NCBI RefSeq assembly: GCF_030372065.1
Contig: NZ_JAUDEA010000002.1
Location: 186,001-250,000 of the forward strand
Direction of reading: 5' to 3'
From: Thermophilibacter provencensis
Lineage (GTDB): Bacteria > Actinomycetota > Coriobacteriia > Coriobacteriales > Atopobiaceae
Length of the DNA stretch: 64,000 bases
The notes beneath the pieces were generated by a model, which was not told the origin of the DNA, did not search any database, and saw only the letters and a list, made by a program, of their open reading frames with translations. Below, one piece after another: positions 1 to 7,936 of this stretch (within the stretch, counting starts at the first letter, position 1; every line of letters starts with the position of its first letter). Made by a program: the position numbers and the translations under genes.

Positions 1-754
1 TCTTGACCATGGCCGCGAAGCTGTCGGCCTTGAGGGAGGCGCCGCCCACGAGGGCACCGTCGACGTCCTCCTTCTCGAGGAAGCCGGCGATGTTCTCGGG
101 TTTGGCGGAGCCGCCGTAGAGCACGCGGATGCCGGAGGCGATCTCCTCGCCGAAGACCTCGACGAGGGTGGCACGGATGGCGCCGCAGACCTCCTGGGCG
201 TCGTCGGCCGTGGCGGTCTTGCCGGTGCCGATGGCCCAGATGGGCTCGTAGGCGATCACGTACTTGGACGGGTCGGTGATCTCAAGGCCCTCGGTGTCCT
301 TCTTGATCTGGTCGACCACGAACTCGACGTGCTTGCCCGCCTCGCGGACCTCGAGGGACTCGCCGCAGCAGGAGATGGGCACGATGCCGTGAGCCATGAG
401 GGCCTTTGCCTTCTTGTTCACGTCCTCGTCCGTCTCGCCGAAGTAGTCGCGGCGCTCGGAGTGGCCGATGATGCAGTGGGTGGCGCCCACGGCCTCGAGC
501 ATGCTGGGAGCGGTCTCGCCGGTGTAGGCGCCGGACTCCTCCCAGTAGACGTTCTGCGCGCCGAGCGCAAACGGTGCGCTCGTCTGCTCGATGACCTCGG
601 AGACGCCCTTGAGGTCGACGGCGGGCGGGCAGACGACGACGTCAACGTCGCCGGTGCCGTCCTTGAGCTCGTCGGCAAGGCCCTGGGCGAGGACGACGCC
701 CTCGCTGTAGGTCTTGTTCATCTTCCAGTTGCCAGCGATCATCCTCTTACGCAT
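1..754 (-). CDS. tpiA: Triosephosphate isomerase, 3' end cut by window edge
   Basis: Interconverts dihydroxyacetone phosphate and glyceraldehyde 3-phosphate in cytosolic glycolysis. The translation opens MRKRMIAGNWKMNKTYSEG, with the family N-terminal strand and substrate-binding Asn/Lys. It continues with IIGHSERRDYFGE (catalytic His), YEPIWAIGTGKTA (catalytic Glu, loop 6) and VLYGGSAKPENI (phosphate loop). The C-terminus lies beyond base 1. The chosen ATG at 754 overlaps the last 8 bases of pgk, which suggests translational coupling; a GGAGG lies about 10 bases upstream. It is the last visible gene of the gap-pgk-tpiA run. Identification is secure. Confidence 0.97.
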   Translation of the reverse strand, partial: MRKRMIAGNWKMNKTYSEGVVLAQGLADELKDGTGDVDVVVCPPAVDLKGVSEVIEQTSAPFALGAQNVYWEESGAYTGETAPSMLEAVGATHCIIGHSERRDYFGETDEDVNKKAKALMAHGIVPISCCGESLEVREAGKHVEFVVDQIKKDTEGLEITDPSKYVIAYEPIWAIGTGKTATADDAQEVCGAIRATLVEVFGEEIASGIRVLYGGSAKPENIAGFLEKEDVDGALVGGASLKADSFAAMVK

Positions 755-1937
755 CGAGAAGCGCCTCCACTCCGGGAAGGGCCTTGCCCTCGACGAGCTC
801 CATGGAGGCGCCGCCGCCCGTGGAGATCCAGCTCATCTTGTCGGCCAGGCCAAACTTGTTGATGGCCGCGACGGAGTCGCCACCGCCGATGATCGAGGTG
901 CAGTCGGAGTCCGCGATGGCGCGGGCGACGGCCTCGGTGCCGTGAGCGAAGTTGTCAAACTCGAAGACGCCCATCGGGCCGTTCCAGAAGACGGTCTTGG
1001 CGGCCTTGACGGCCTCGGCGTAGAGCTTCTCGGTCTCGGGGCCGATGTCCATTCCCTCGCGGTCATCGGGGATGGCGTCGGAGGCAACGATCTCGGGCAC
1101 GGCGTCCTCGCCAAAGTGATCGGCAACGCGGTTGTCGATCGGGAGGAGGATCTTGACGCCCTTCTCCTCGGCCTTCTTCAGCATCTCACCGGCGCGCTCG
1201 ACCCAGTCCTCCTCCTTGAGGGACATGCCAACGCTCATGCCCTGGGCGAGGAAGAAGGTGTAGGCCATGCCGCCACCGATGATGAGGGTGTCAGCGGAGT
1301 CGATGAGGTGATCGAGGACGCCGATCTTGGAGGACACCTTGGAGCCGCCGACGATGGCGACGAAGGGACGCTCGGGCTCGGCGAAGATCGAGGTCAGGGT
1401 GTCGACCTCCTTCTCGAGCAGGAAGCCGGCGTAGGCGGGGAGATACGCGGCGGGGCCAACGACGGAGCCCTGCGCGCGGTGCGCGGTGCCGAAGGCGTCG
1501 AGGACGAAGATGTCACCGTAGGAGGCGAGGATCTTGGCGATCTCGGGGTCGTTCTTCTTCTCGCGCTTGTCAAAGCGGACGTTCTCGAGGACGAGGATCT
1601 CGCCGTCGGCGAGGGCGTCAACGGCGGCCTTTGCCTTCTCGCCATAGGTGTCGTCGACGAACTTCACGTCATAGCCGGTGAGCTCGGCGAGCTTGTCGGC
1701 GGCCGGCTTGAGGGAGAACTGGGGCTCGGGGCCGTCGCCCTTGGGGCGGCCGAGGTGGCTCATGAGGATGATCTTGGCGCCCTTGTCCTTGAGGTACTCG
1801 ATGGTGGGGATGGCGGCGCGGACGCGGGTGTCGTCGGTCACGACGCCGTCCTTCAGGGGGACGTTGAAGTCCACGCGCATGAGAACGCGCTTGCCCGCGA
1901 CGTCGGCGTCACGGACGGTCTTCTTGGTGAAGGCCAT
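747..1937 (-). CDS. pgk: Phosphoglycerate kinase
   Basis: Transfers phosphate from 1,3-bisphosphoglycerate to ADP in glycolysis. At 396 residues it is normal length. It begins MAFTKKTVRDADVAGKRVLM, followed by RVDFNVPLKDG, and carries the substrate-loop SHLGRPKG and the nucleotide-site GGGDSVAA near the C-terminus. The ATG at 1937 was chosen because AGGAG stands 5 bases before it and the family N-terminus starts there; the in-frame extension upstream is not conserved. It follows gap after a hairpin and runs into tpiA with an 8-base overlap. Confidence 0.98.
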   Translation of the reverse strand: MAFTKKTVRDADVAGKRVLMRVDFNVPLKDGVVTDDTRVRAAIPTIEYLKDKGAKIILMSHLGRPKGDGPEPQFSLKPAADKLAELTGYDVKFVDDTYGEKAKAAVDALADGEILVLENVRFDKREKKNDPEIAKILASYGDIFVLDAFGTAHRAQGSVVGPAAYLPAYAGFLLEKEVDTLTSIFAEPERPFVAIVGGSKVSSKIGVLDHLIDSADTLIIGGGMAYTFFLAQGMSVGMSLKEEDWVERAGEMLKKAEEKGVKILLPIDNRVADHFGEDAVPEIVASDAIPDDREGMDIGPETEKLYAEAVKAAKTVFWNGPMGVFEFDNFAHGTEAVARAIADSDCTSIIGGGDSVAAINKFGLADKMSWISTGGGASMELVEGKALPGVEALLDA

Positions 1938-1963
1938 GTTCACTCCTTTGACGATATCTTCCG

Positions 1964-2007
1964 AAAAGGGGGCGCGGCCGCGGCCCCGTGAGCTGCGACC
2001 GCGCCCC
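1964..2007 (-). terminator. Hairpin with T-run between gap and pgk
   Basis: Reading the minus strand, a GC-rich stem (GGGGCGCGG paired with CCGCGCCCC) is followed by TTTT, 30 bases before the pgk start. It looks like an intrinsic terminator or attenuator. It would let gap be expressed more strongly than pgk-tpiA, or act as a processed 3' end. Confidence 0.55.
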
Positions 2008-2034
2008 ATGCGAAAAGCTGATGCGAAGCGAGAG

Positions 2035-3060
2035 CTACGCGACGAACTTCTCGAAGTACTTGATGGTGCGGACCATCTGGGAGGTGTAGGAGTTCTCGTT
2101 GTCGTACCAAGAGGTGACCTGAACGAGGCTCTGGCCATTGCCGAGGTCCTGGACCATGGTCTGGGTGGCGTCGAAGATCGAGCCGTGGGTCTCGCCGATG
2201 ATGTCGGAGGAGACGATGTCGTCCTCGTTGTAGGCGAAGGTCTCGGGGATGGTCTCAGCGTAGGCCTTCATGGCAGCGTTGACCTCGTCCTTGGTGACGA
2301 CCTTGTCAACCACGCAGTAGAGGTTGGTGATGGAGCCGGTGGGCGTCGGGACGCGCTGGGCGGCACCGATCAGCTTGCCGTTGAGCTCCGGGAGGACCAG
2401 GCCGATAGCCTTGGCGGCACCCGTGGAGTTGGGGACGATGTTCTGCGCGCAGGCGCGGGAGCGGCGCTTGTTGCCCTTGCGCTGCGGGCCGTCGAGCGGC
2501 ATCTGGTCGCCGGTGTAGGCGTGGATGGTGGTCATGATGCCGGAGACGATCGGCGCGAAGTCGTTCAGGCCCTTGGCCATCGGGGCAAGGCAGTTGGTGG
2601 TGCAGGAGGCAGCGGAGATGATGTTGTCATCGGCGGTCAGCTGCTCGTGGTTGACGTTGTAGACGATCGTGGGAAGGTCGTTGCCCGCGGGAGCGGAGAT
2701 GACGACCTTCTTGGCGCCGGCGTCGATGTGAGCCTGGGCCTTGGCCTTGGAGGTGTAGAAGCCGGTGCACTCGAGGACGACGTCAACGCCGAGCTCGCCC
2801 CAGGGGAGCTTGGAGGCGTCGGCCTCCTTGTAGATGGTGATCTTCTTGCCGTCGACGGTGATGGAGTCCTCGCCGGCCTCGACCTTGTGGTCACGCGCGT
2901 AGTTGCCCTGCGTGGTGTCGTACTTCAGGAGGTACGCGAGCATGTCGGGGGAGGTGAGGTCGTTGATGGCGACGATCTCGGAGCCCTCGTGACCGAACAT
3001 CTGACGGAAAGCCAGACGGCCGATGCGACCAAAGCCGTTGATAGCAACCTTTACTGCCAT
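2035..3060 (-). CDS. gap: Glyceraldehyde-3-phosphate dehydrogenase, type I
   Basis: Oxidises glyceraldehyde 3-phosphate with NAD and phosphate in glycolysis. The 341-residue protein starts [20 protein letters not shown], a Rossmann fold with NGFGRIGR, and has the catalytic cysteine in [10 protein letters not shown] and a C-terminal [18 protein letters not shown] lies about 6 bases before the ATG. A TACACT -10-like hexamer on the minus strand at 3140-3145 may drive it, but no good -35 is visible. Its position between whiA and pgk is the usual actinobacterial order. Confidence 0.98.
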   Translation of the reverse strand: MAVKVAINGFGRIGRLAFRQMFGHEGSEIVAINDLTSPDMLAYLLKYDTTQGNYARDHKVEAGEDSITVDGKKITIYKEADASKLPWGELGVDVVLECTGFYTSKAKAQAHIDAGAKKVVISAPAGNDLPTIVYNVNHEQLTADDNIISAASCTTNCLAPMAKGLNDFAPIVSGIMTTIHAYTGDQMPLDGPQRKGNKRRSRACAQNIVPNSTGAAKAIGLVLPELNGKLIGAAQRVPTPTGSITNLYCVVDKVVTKDEVNAAMKAYAETIPETFAYNEDDIVSSDIIGETHGSIFDATQTMVQDLGNGQSLVQVTSWYDNENSYTSQMVRTIKYFEKFVA

Positions 3061-3234
3061 GCTTTCTCCTTTCACGGTGCCGTCGGGGACCTCCCCCGAC
3101 GAACCAAAGCAGACGGGCACGATGCCCTAACCACCCGATAGTGTACCCCACGCGCGACGCGTCGTATCCCTAAAACTGAGGCGCGTCCGAATTTAAGCCG
3201 CGCACGCTCAGGTTTGGACCGCCCACCGTCCCGA

Positions 3235-4170
3235 TCAGGAACGCTCGGCCTCCTCGACGATCTCCTGGAGCCTGAGGACGCGATGGTACATCGCGGACTT
3301 GGATGCGGGCGGGTCGAGCTCCTCCCCCAGCGCGGCGAGCGAGAGCTCGGGGTGAGCTCGTCGTGCCGCACAGAAGGCCCTGAGCGCCGGGGGCAGCGAC
3401 CCAAGCCCCACGCTCTTCTCGGCACGCTCGATGAGATCAAGCTGCGAGGCGGCGGCGTCCGTCGAGCGCGCCTGGTTGGCCATCTCTGCATTGACGCGTC
3501 GGTTGACGTCGTTCTTGACGGACTTCTTGGCGCGGGCGACCTCCACCACGCGCGCCATGCGCCGCGCCCCCATCGCACGCAGGAGCGCGATCACGTCGTC
3601 AAAGCTCTTGAGATAGATGGCATAGGCGCCGCGGCGGCGGTTGAGGCGCGCCGAGACCCCAAAGGAGTCGATGAGCGCCACCAGTCCGCGGGCAAAGTCC
3701 TCCCCCGTCACCGCAATCTCCAGGTGAAAGTCCCCGCGCGGGTCGGCGATGAAACCACCTGCCATGAAGGCGCCTCGCACGAAGGCCTCGCGCGCCGGGC
3801 GCGTGCCGAGAAGCGCCGTGGGAACCCCGGTGGCAAGGCCGTGCCCCGGGACGAGGATGCCGAGCCTCACGAGGTCCGCGGCAAGCTCGTCTTGCTCGGG
3901 CATCTCAATGAGGTAGTTTCTCGTCTTGTGGAGAACGGAACGGCGCACCGTGAGCGAGGTCTCGAGGTCGAAGATCTTGTGCGTGAGCTTGATGACCGTG
4001 CGCGCCACGGCGCCCGTCTCGGTGGCAATGCGGATGGAGTAGCGCCCGGAGCCCCTAAACGACATCGTCCCGCACACGCGGATGAGCGACGAGAGCTGCG
4101 CGAGCTCGGCCGCCGCAGTCGGCGCCTCAACGCGTGAGAGCTCGTCTTTCACCTCGGCGGTAAACGACAT
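3235..4170 (-). CDS. whiA: WhiA-family DNA-binding regulator
   Basis: WhiA couples a degenerate LAGLIDADG homing-endonuclease-like N-terminal fold to a C-terminal helix-turn-helix. It is a sporulation regulator in streptomycetes and is tied to cell division and metabolism elsewhere. The 311-residue sequence shows the N-terminal SFTAEVKDELSR, the central RAFLRGAF-like segment VRGAFMAGGFIADP, and a C-terminal HTH (ALGEELDPPASKSAMYHRVLRL). It starts one base after the rapZ stop, so the pair is almost certainly co-transcribed. yvcK, which commonly sits between rapZ and whiA, is absent. Confidence 0.95.
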   Translation of the reverse strand: MSFTAEVKDELSRVEAPTAAAELAQLSSLIRVCGTMSFRGSGRYSIRIATETGAVARTVIKLTHKIFDLETSLTVRRSVLHKTRNYLIEMPEQDELAADLVRLGILVPGHGLATGVPTALLGTRPAREAFVRGAFMAGGFIADPRGDFHLEIAVTGEDFARGLVALIDSFGVSARLNRRRGAYAIYLKSFDDVIALLRAMGARRMARVVEVARAKKSVKNDVNRRVNAEMANQARSTDAAASQLDLIERAEKSVGLGSLPPALRAFCAARRAHPELSLAALGEELDPPASKSAMYHRVLRLQEIVEEAERS

Positions 4171-4171
4171 G

Positions 4172-5098
4172 CTAGCTCGTCCTCACGTTGGCGAGCGAAA
4201 GGTCGCGGTGGGACAGGCTCACGTGATAGCCGCTCTTCTCGAGGTAGGCAGCCGTGGCGGAGGCAATGGCCACGCTCCTGTGCTGGCCCCCCGTGCAGCC
4301 CACGGCAATGGAGAGGTGACTCTTGCCCTCGGCCACGTAGCCCGGCATCGCGACGTCGAGCAGGCGATACCACGCATCGAGGAACTTCTCGGTGGTGGGG
4401 TTCTTGAGAACAAAGTCCGAGACGAGCCGGTCGTTGCCCGTGAGGGTGCGCATCTCGGGGTCATAGAACGGGTTGGGCAGAAAGCGCACGTCAATCATCA
4501 GGTCGGCCTCGACCGGCATGCCGTGCTTGAAGCCAAACGAGAAGACCGAGACCTCCATGAGCTGCTGGTCCGTGAGCTCGGAGTACGCGCGGCGCAGCCG
4601 GCTGCGCAGGGCGCTCGTACGCAGGTGGCTCGTGTCTATGACGAGGTCGGCGGACTCGCGGACGCCGGCAAGCTGCTCGCGCTCGCGCTCGATCGCAGAG
4701 GCGACGGACTCACCGGGCTGCGCCAGGGGGTGGCGTCTGCGGTTCTCGTCATAGCGGCGGCGCAGGACCTCGTCGGAGGTGTCCAGAAAGACGAGGCTCA
4801 CCGTGAGCTCGTGCTCGCGGAGCTGCGTGAGGGAGTCGTTGAGCTCGTTGAAGAGGCCGAGGCTGCGCAGGTCACAGGTCACGGCGAGGTGGCGGCCAAC
4901 GCCCGAGTTGATGCCCACCAGGTCCGCGAGCTGCAGGAGCAGGCGCGGCGGGAGGTTGTCGATGCAGAAGTAGCCCATGTCCTCAAAGACGTGGAGCGCC
5001 TGAGTGCGTCCCGAGCCGGACATGCCCGTGATGACCACGACGTCCGGAACCCGGGCGGCGTTCTCGGCGGCGCGCATTCTCTGGCCTGCGTCTGGCAT
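4172..5098 (-). CDS. rapZ: RapZ/YvcJ-family nucleotide-binding protein
   Basis: In E. coli RapZ is an RNase adaptor controlling glucosamine-6-phosphate synthase mRNA. In Gram-positives YvcJ is a P-loop NTPase of less certain role. The 308-residue protein has the P-loop GMSGSGRT (about residues 24-31), IDNLPP, the FGFKHG motif, VRFLPNPF and the C-terminal GCTGGQHRSV motif. ATG 5098 is preceded by GGGGGAG. A TATACT -10-like box lies 22 bases upstream inside the prophage attachment core, so the insertion has replaced the native upstream promoter region. Confidence 0.95.
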   Translation of the reverse strand: MPDAGQRMRAAENAARVPDVVVITGMSGSGRTQALHVFEDMGYFCIDNLPPRLLLQLADLVGINSGVGRHLAVTCDLRSLGLFNELNDSLTQLREHELTVSLVFLDTSDEVLRRRYDENRRRHPLAQPGESVASAIEREREQLAGVRESADLVIDTSHLRTSALRSRLRRAYSELTDQQLMEVSVFSFGFKHGMPVEADLMIDVRFLPNPFYDPEMRTLTGNDRLVSDFVLKNPTTEKFLDAWYRLLDVAMPGYVAEGKSHLSIAVGCTGGQHRSVAIASATAAYLEKSGYHVSLSHRDLSLANVRTS

Positions 5099-5112
5099 GG
5101 CTCCCCCTCTCG

Positions 5113-5127
5113 ACTCCTTGAGTATAC
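5113..5127. repeat. attL core, left end of the prophage
   Basis: The 15-mer ACTCCTTGAGTATAC occurs here and again at 41090-41104, just past the integrase, in the same orientation. Flanking bases differ on both sides of each copy. This is the expected product of tyrosine-recombinase integration. The interval between the copies is 35,977 bp and contains exactly the phage gene set. Confidence 0.85.
5121..5126 (-). promoter_or_regulatory. Putative -10 box of rapZ inside attL
   Basis: On the minus strand these bases read TATACT, a 5/6 match to the -10 consensus, 22 bases from the rapZ ATG. No strong -35 is visible: GTGACT 19 bases upstream is the best on the prophage side, and only weak matches exist on the pre-integration side. 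The -10 is regenerated by integration, but everything upstream of it is replaced by phage DNA. Confidence 0.45.
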
Positions 5128-5269
5128 TTCATAGCACGCCGCTTGAGTCACACATGCGACTAGCTGCGGTTTTAGCGCCACAGCATCCGCAAGAGCCGCA
5201 ATAAGCGGCAACTATGGACAATCCTGGGACGCGTAAATCGTATCAAACTCTTAACCGCATAGACACACG

Positions 5270-5305
5270 AAAAGGCCCCTCCCCCGCCGAAGCGAGAGAG
5301 GGGCC
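5270..5305 (-). terminator. Terminator of the prophage late operon
   Basis: On the minus strand GGCCCCTCTCTCGC, a TTCG loop, GCGGGGGAGGGGCC and TTTT form a strong intrinsic terminator. It lies 6 bases after the endolysin stop. It should insulate rapZ-whiA-gap from late phage transcription arriving in the same direction. Confidence 0.85.
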
Positions 5306-5310
5306 AGCCT

Positions 5311-6189
5311 CTAGTCGACCATGCAAAGCACGCCCTCGTCGGTCCAGCCGGACGTGACGAGCGACGCCGCCTCGGGCTGCGCGGCGAGCACGTGGTCGCC
5401 GCTCCACTGGTTGTAGAGTCGGCGCAGCTCGACCCTGGTCCCCGCGCGCCACGCCACGCCCTCGTATGCCCAGCCTGAGATTACGCTCTGGCCGACCTCG
5501 AGCGCGGAGGTCGTCCAGTTGTGCCCGCCGGTGTACGGGTTGTACAGGCGGTAGACCTCGGCGCCCGAGCCCTGCCTGTACGGCGCGCCCTCGTAGGACC
5601 AGCCGGCGGTGGCCAGCGCCTCGGCCTCGCCGTGGTCGGAGGTGTACATGTGCTGGCCGCCGCTCGCGTTGTACAGGCGGTAGACGCCGCCCTCGACCCT
5701 CTCGATTGCCACCTTTGGCTCCTCCCCTTCCGGATCCTGCGAGCACCACGCGGGCGGGCGCAGGACCCAGTTGTATCCGTAGTCGTAGTAGGACCGCTCG
5801 CAGACCTCGCGGCCAGAGCCGTCGCCGCGCCTGCCGTCCCAGTTGCCCTCCGCGCCGACGATGCGGTTGTTCCCGAGCCACACGACCACGTGCCCGGTGC
5901 CGTCCCGCCGCTCGCGGAGCAGCAGGTCGCCGCGACGCAGCTTGGACTTGGCGAAGGGGATTGCCCTCCAGCCGCGCGCGGTCAGCGCGGCCCTCAGCGA
6001 CCACGTGCCGAAGTCCGGATACCCCCTCACGCCCACGCCCTCGACCGTTGCCGCGTAGAGCCTCGCGAGGCCCGCGCAGTCGGTCCCGGGGTCGTACGTG
6101 GCGTGGTGCCCCGAGCAGAGGACGTAGCCGTGGCCGTCGTCGGCGGCATACTGGAGTATCGTCGCGATGCCGCGCTCGATCCCGGTCAC
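5311..6189 (-). CDS. Endolysin: NlpC/P60-like amidase/peptidase with three cell-wall repeats
   Basis: Cell-wall hydrolase for host lysis, 292 residues. The N-terminal half looks like a NlpC/P60-type cysteine peptidase: GTDCAGLARLY (nucleophile Cys), RGDLLL, then GTGHVVVWLG (His) and an EGNWDG third site. The C-terminal half has three copies of a repeat of about 40 residues (VYRLYN..GG.HNWTT...V.SGWAYEGVAW), resembling the DUF5648 repeat of extracellular proteins; it presumably binds the envelope. The ATG overlaps the holin stop by 4 bases (ATGA). The exact bond cleaved cannot be told from sequence. Confidence 0.85.
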   Translation of the reverse strand: MTGIERGIATILQYAADDGHGYVLCSGHHATYDPGTDCAGLARLYAATVEGVGVRGYPDFGTWSLRAALTARGWRAIPFAKSKLRRGDLLLRERRDGTGHVVVWLGNNRIVGAEGNWDGRRGDGSGREVCERSYYDYGYNWVLRPPAWCSQDPEGEEPKVAIERVEGGVYRLYNASGGQHMYTSDHGEAEALATAGWSYEGAPYRQGSGAEVYRLYNPYTGGHNWTTSALEVGQSVISGWAYEGVAWRAGTRVELRRLYNQWSGDHVLAAQPEAASLVTSGWTDEGVLCMVD

Positions 6190-6431
6190 TCGGCGTCACC
6201 GCCCGTCGCGTCGACGGTGCCGTCCTCGGGGTCGCCCGTGCGCAACATCGCCATGAGCGGCGAGAGCACGCACATGATGGCGGCGGTCGCGATGGAGGCC
6301 CACGTCGCGTCCTCGATGACGCCGCCGAGCACGAGCGGCAGCGCGACGATGAGCACGGACACGAGGCCCTGCACGACGCTTCGCGCGAGCCGCATCTCGG
6401 TGGACTCGTCCTTCAGAAAGTGGTCAAGCAT
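6186..6431 (-). CDS. Putative holin
   Basis: A protein of 81 residues starting MLDHFLKDESTEMRLARS, with two hydrophobic stretches (VVQGLVSVLIVALPLVLGG and WASIATAAIMCVLSPLMAML) and a charged tail. This suits a small phage holin that permeabilises the membrane for the endolysin. ATG 6431 follows AAGGGACGGA and lies one base after the upstream stop. Its position directly before the endolysin supports the call; the family is not recognised by name. Confidence 0.7.
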   Translation of the reverse strand: MLDHFLKDESTEMRLARSVVQGLVSVLIVALPLVLGGVIEDATWASIATAAIMCVLSPLMAMLRTGDPEDGTVDATGGDAE

Positions 6432-6432
6432 G

Positions 6433-6873
6433 TCAGTCCGTCCCTTCCCCGCCGATGATGTGTCGGTGGATGTCCTCAACGAGCGTGTCTGTGTGGCTCG
6501 TGGTCTGGTCTATGCGCTCGACGCGCTCGCCCATCTCGTGGCTGCGGTCGCGCGAGCCGCGAAGCTCGGCCACCAGCACGTCGGTGTGGGCGGTCGAGGC
6601 GTCGAGGCTCTGCCTCATGCCGTCTATGAGCACGTTCGTCTGGCGCTGCTGCTCGGCGAGCATCGCGTTCGCCCTGACCCTCTCCGCGTCGGTCTCTGCC
6701 TGCCGCTGCTCTATCTCGATGCGCTTCATGCGGACGCGCTCGTGGCTCGGCACGACGTACTTTGCGACGATGAGCGTCACGCATGCGACGAGCAGCGCGG
6801 TCACGAGCATCCACCCGGGCGAGTTGGCAATGCCCGCGCCAACGCCGGACCAGAAGTCCTGCGTTGGCTCCAC
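6433..6873 (-). CDS. Membrane-anchored coiled-coil phage protein, function unknown
   Basis: 146 residues from a GTG start preceded by GGGGACGG. One N-terminal membrane segment (WMLVTALLVACVTLIVAKYVV, about residues 21-41) is followed by a long charged, Gln/Glu/Arg-rich helix that should form a coiled coil. It sits between tail genes and the holin. It may assist lysis or be a second holin-like or spanin-like factor, but this is inference from position and topology only. Confidence 0.6.
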   Translation of the reverse strand: MEPTQDFWSGVGAGIANSPGWMLVTALLVACVTLIVAKYVVPSHERVRMKRIEIEQRQAETDAERVRANAMLAEQQRQTNVLIDGMRQSLDASTAHTDVLVAELRGSRDRSHEMGERVERIDQTTSHTDTLVEDIHRHIIGGEGTD

Positions 6874-6874
6874 G

Positions 6875-7315
6875 TCACACCGTCCCCATCGCGTAGAGGT
6901 TGACCTCCACGTCCACGCCGGGCTTGCCCCAGTCGAGGCCGCCCACGTAGAGCTGCGCCTGGTCCTTGGCGTGCTCGACGTAGGCGACGTGGGCCTTGGG
7001 GTTGCCGTCGGCGCGGGCGGTGGCGAACAGGAGCGGCGGCGTCGTGAACGTCACGGGGTAGGTCTCGGTGACCTGCGCGTAGCCCTGCTCCGAGTAGCCC
7101 TCGAGCGTCGGGGCGAGCGACTGGCGGATGAGCCGGGCCCAGCACTCGAAGCGGCCGTTCTTCCAGCGCCTCCACCACCACGAGCCGGTCGCGCCTGACT
7201 GAGTGACGTAGTCGACGCCGAGCTTGTCCAGCCTCTCCATGTTTGAGTTGATCTTGTCCGGGGAGACGCGCTCGCTCGGCTGGATGGTCTCGAGGCCGAG
7301 GTTCGTGGTCGCCAC
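6875..7315 (-). CDS. Phage tail-associated protein, function unknown
   Basis: 146 residues, GTG start overlapping the previous stop by one base (TAGTG). It opens MATTNLGLETIQPSERVSPD and has a beta-rich middle with several Trp (GSWWWRRWKNGRFECWARL), as in phage receptor-binding or baseplate modules. It is probably a virion appendage or host-recognition part, given its place between the tail fibre genes and the lysis cassette. No named family recognised. Confidence 0.55.
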   Translation of the reverse strand: MATTNLGLETIQPSERVSPDKINSNMERLDKLGVDYVTQSGATGSWWWRRWKNGRFECWARLIRQSLAPTLEGYSEQGYAQVTETYPVTFTTPPLLFATARADGNPKAHVAYVEHAKDQAQLYVGGLDWGKPGVDVEVNLYAMGTV

Positions 7316-7917
7316 TACGCCTCACCGCCTTCCACGGGGCCGAGGTCCTTCCACGGGGCGCCCACGGCGCCCGGCTCCCACACGTTGTCGTCGGCGGTGG
7401 ACTCCCACAGGTGGCCTTCGTGGGTCACACGGTCGCCCGTGGAGTAGCCATTTGTACTCTCTGGCTGCTGCCACTCGCCGACCTCGGCCCCGCTGCCCTC
7501 CTGCCCCGGCAGGATGCGCGCCCACAGGGACGGCGCCGCGCCCGGCGACCAGTCCTCCTGCGAGACGTGCGCCTGGAGGCACCGGTACAGCTCGCCCGCG
7601 TGCCTCACGCGCTGGCCCGCGGCGTAGGAGACGCCCGCCACCCACTCGTCGGCGAGCGCGCGGAACTCGTAGGCGTACTCGTCCGGCAGGCTGGCGAACT
7701 GCATGCGGCTGAGCGCCAGCGCCGCCTCCTCCGGCGTGCCCTCCACGGGCACCACGTCGCACACGTGGAGCAGCTGGTCCCCCGTGTCAACCCACACCCA
7801 GTCCTCGCGGTAGCCGTCCGGGACCGAGGACGGCCCCGCGCACTCCACCACGGGCTTGCCGTGCCCCGCGTCAGTGAGCAGCACCACGCCCGACGCCGCC
7901 AGAACCCCGTAGAACAT
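7315..7917 (-). CDS. Tail fibre-like protein with two carbohydrate-binding modules
   Basis: 200 residues from ATG 7917, which has GGAGG 4 bases upstream. The N-terminal part resembles small phage tail proteins (XkdN/XkdW-type region). Two C-terminal segments look like chitin-binding type 3/CBM5-12 modules: VSYAAGQRVRHAGELYRCLQ with W..GAAPSLWARI, and NGYSTGDRVTHEGHLWEST with W.PGAVGAPWKDL. It likely binds the host surface. Located directly after the large tail-tip gene. Confidence 0.65.
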   Translation of the reverse strand: MFYGVLAASGVVLLTDAGHGKPVVECAGPSSVPDGYREDWVWVDTGDQLLHVCDVVPVEGTPEEAALALSRMQFASLPDEYAYEFRALADEWVAGVSYAAGQRVRHAGELYRCLQAHVSQEDWSPGAAPSLWARILPGQEGSGAEVGEWQQPESTNGYSTGDRVTHEGHLWESTADDNVWEPGAVGAPWKDLGPVEGGEA

Positions 7918-7936
7918 GAGACCTCCAATCCGCGGC

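Noticed and set aside
5243-6199. Minus-strand 318-codon frame over the endolysin
   Set aside because: It is an Arg-rich shadow in another frame of the endolysin, whose peptidase motifs and repeats are unmistakable in the correct frame.
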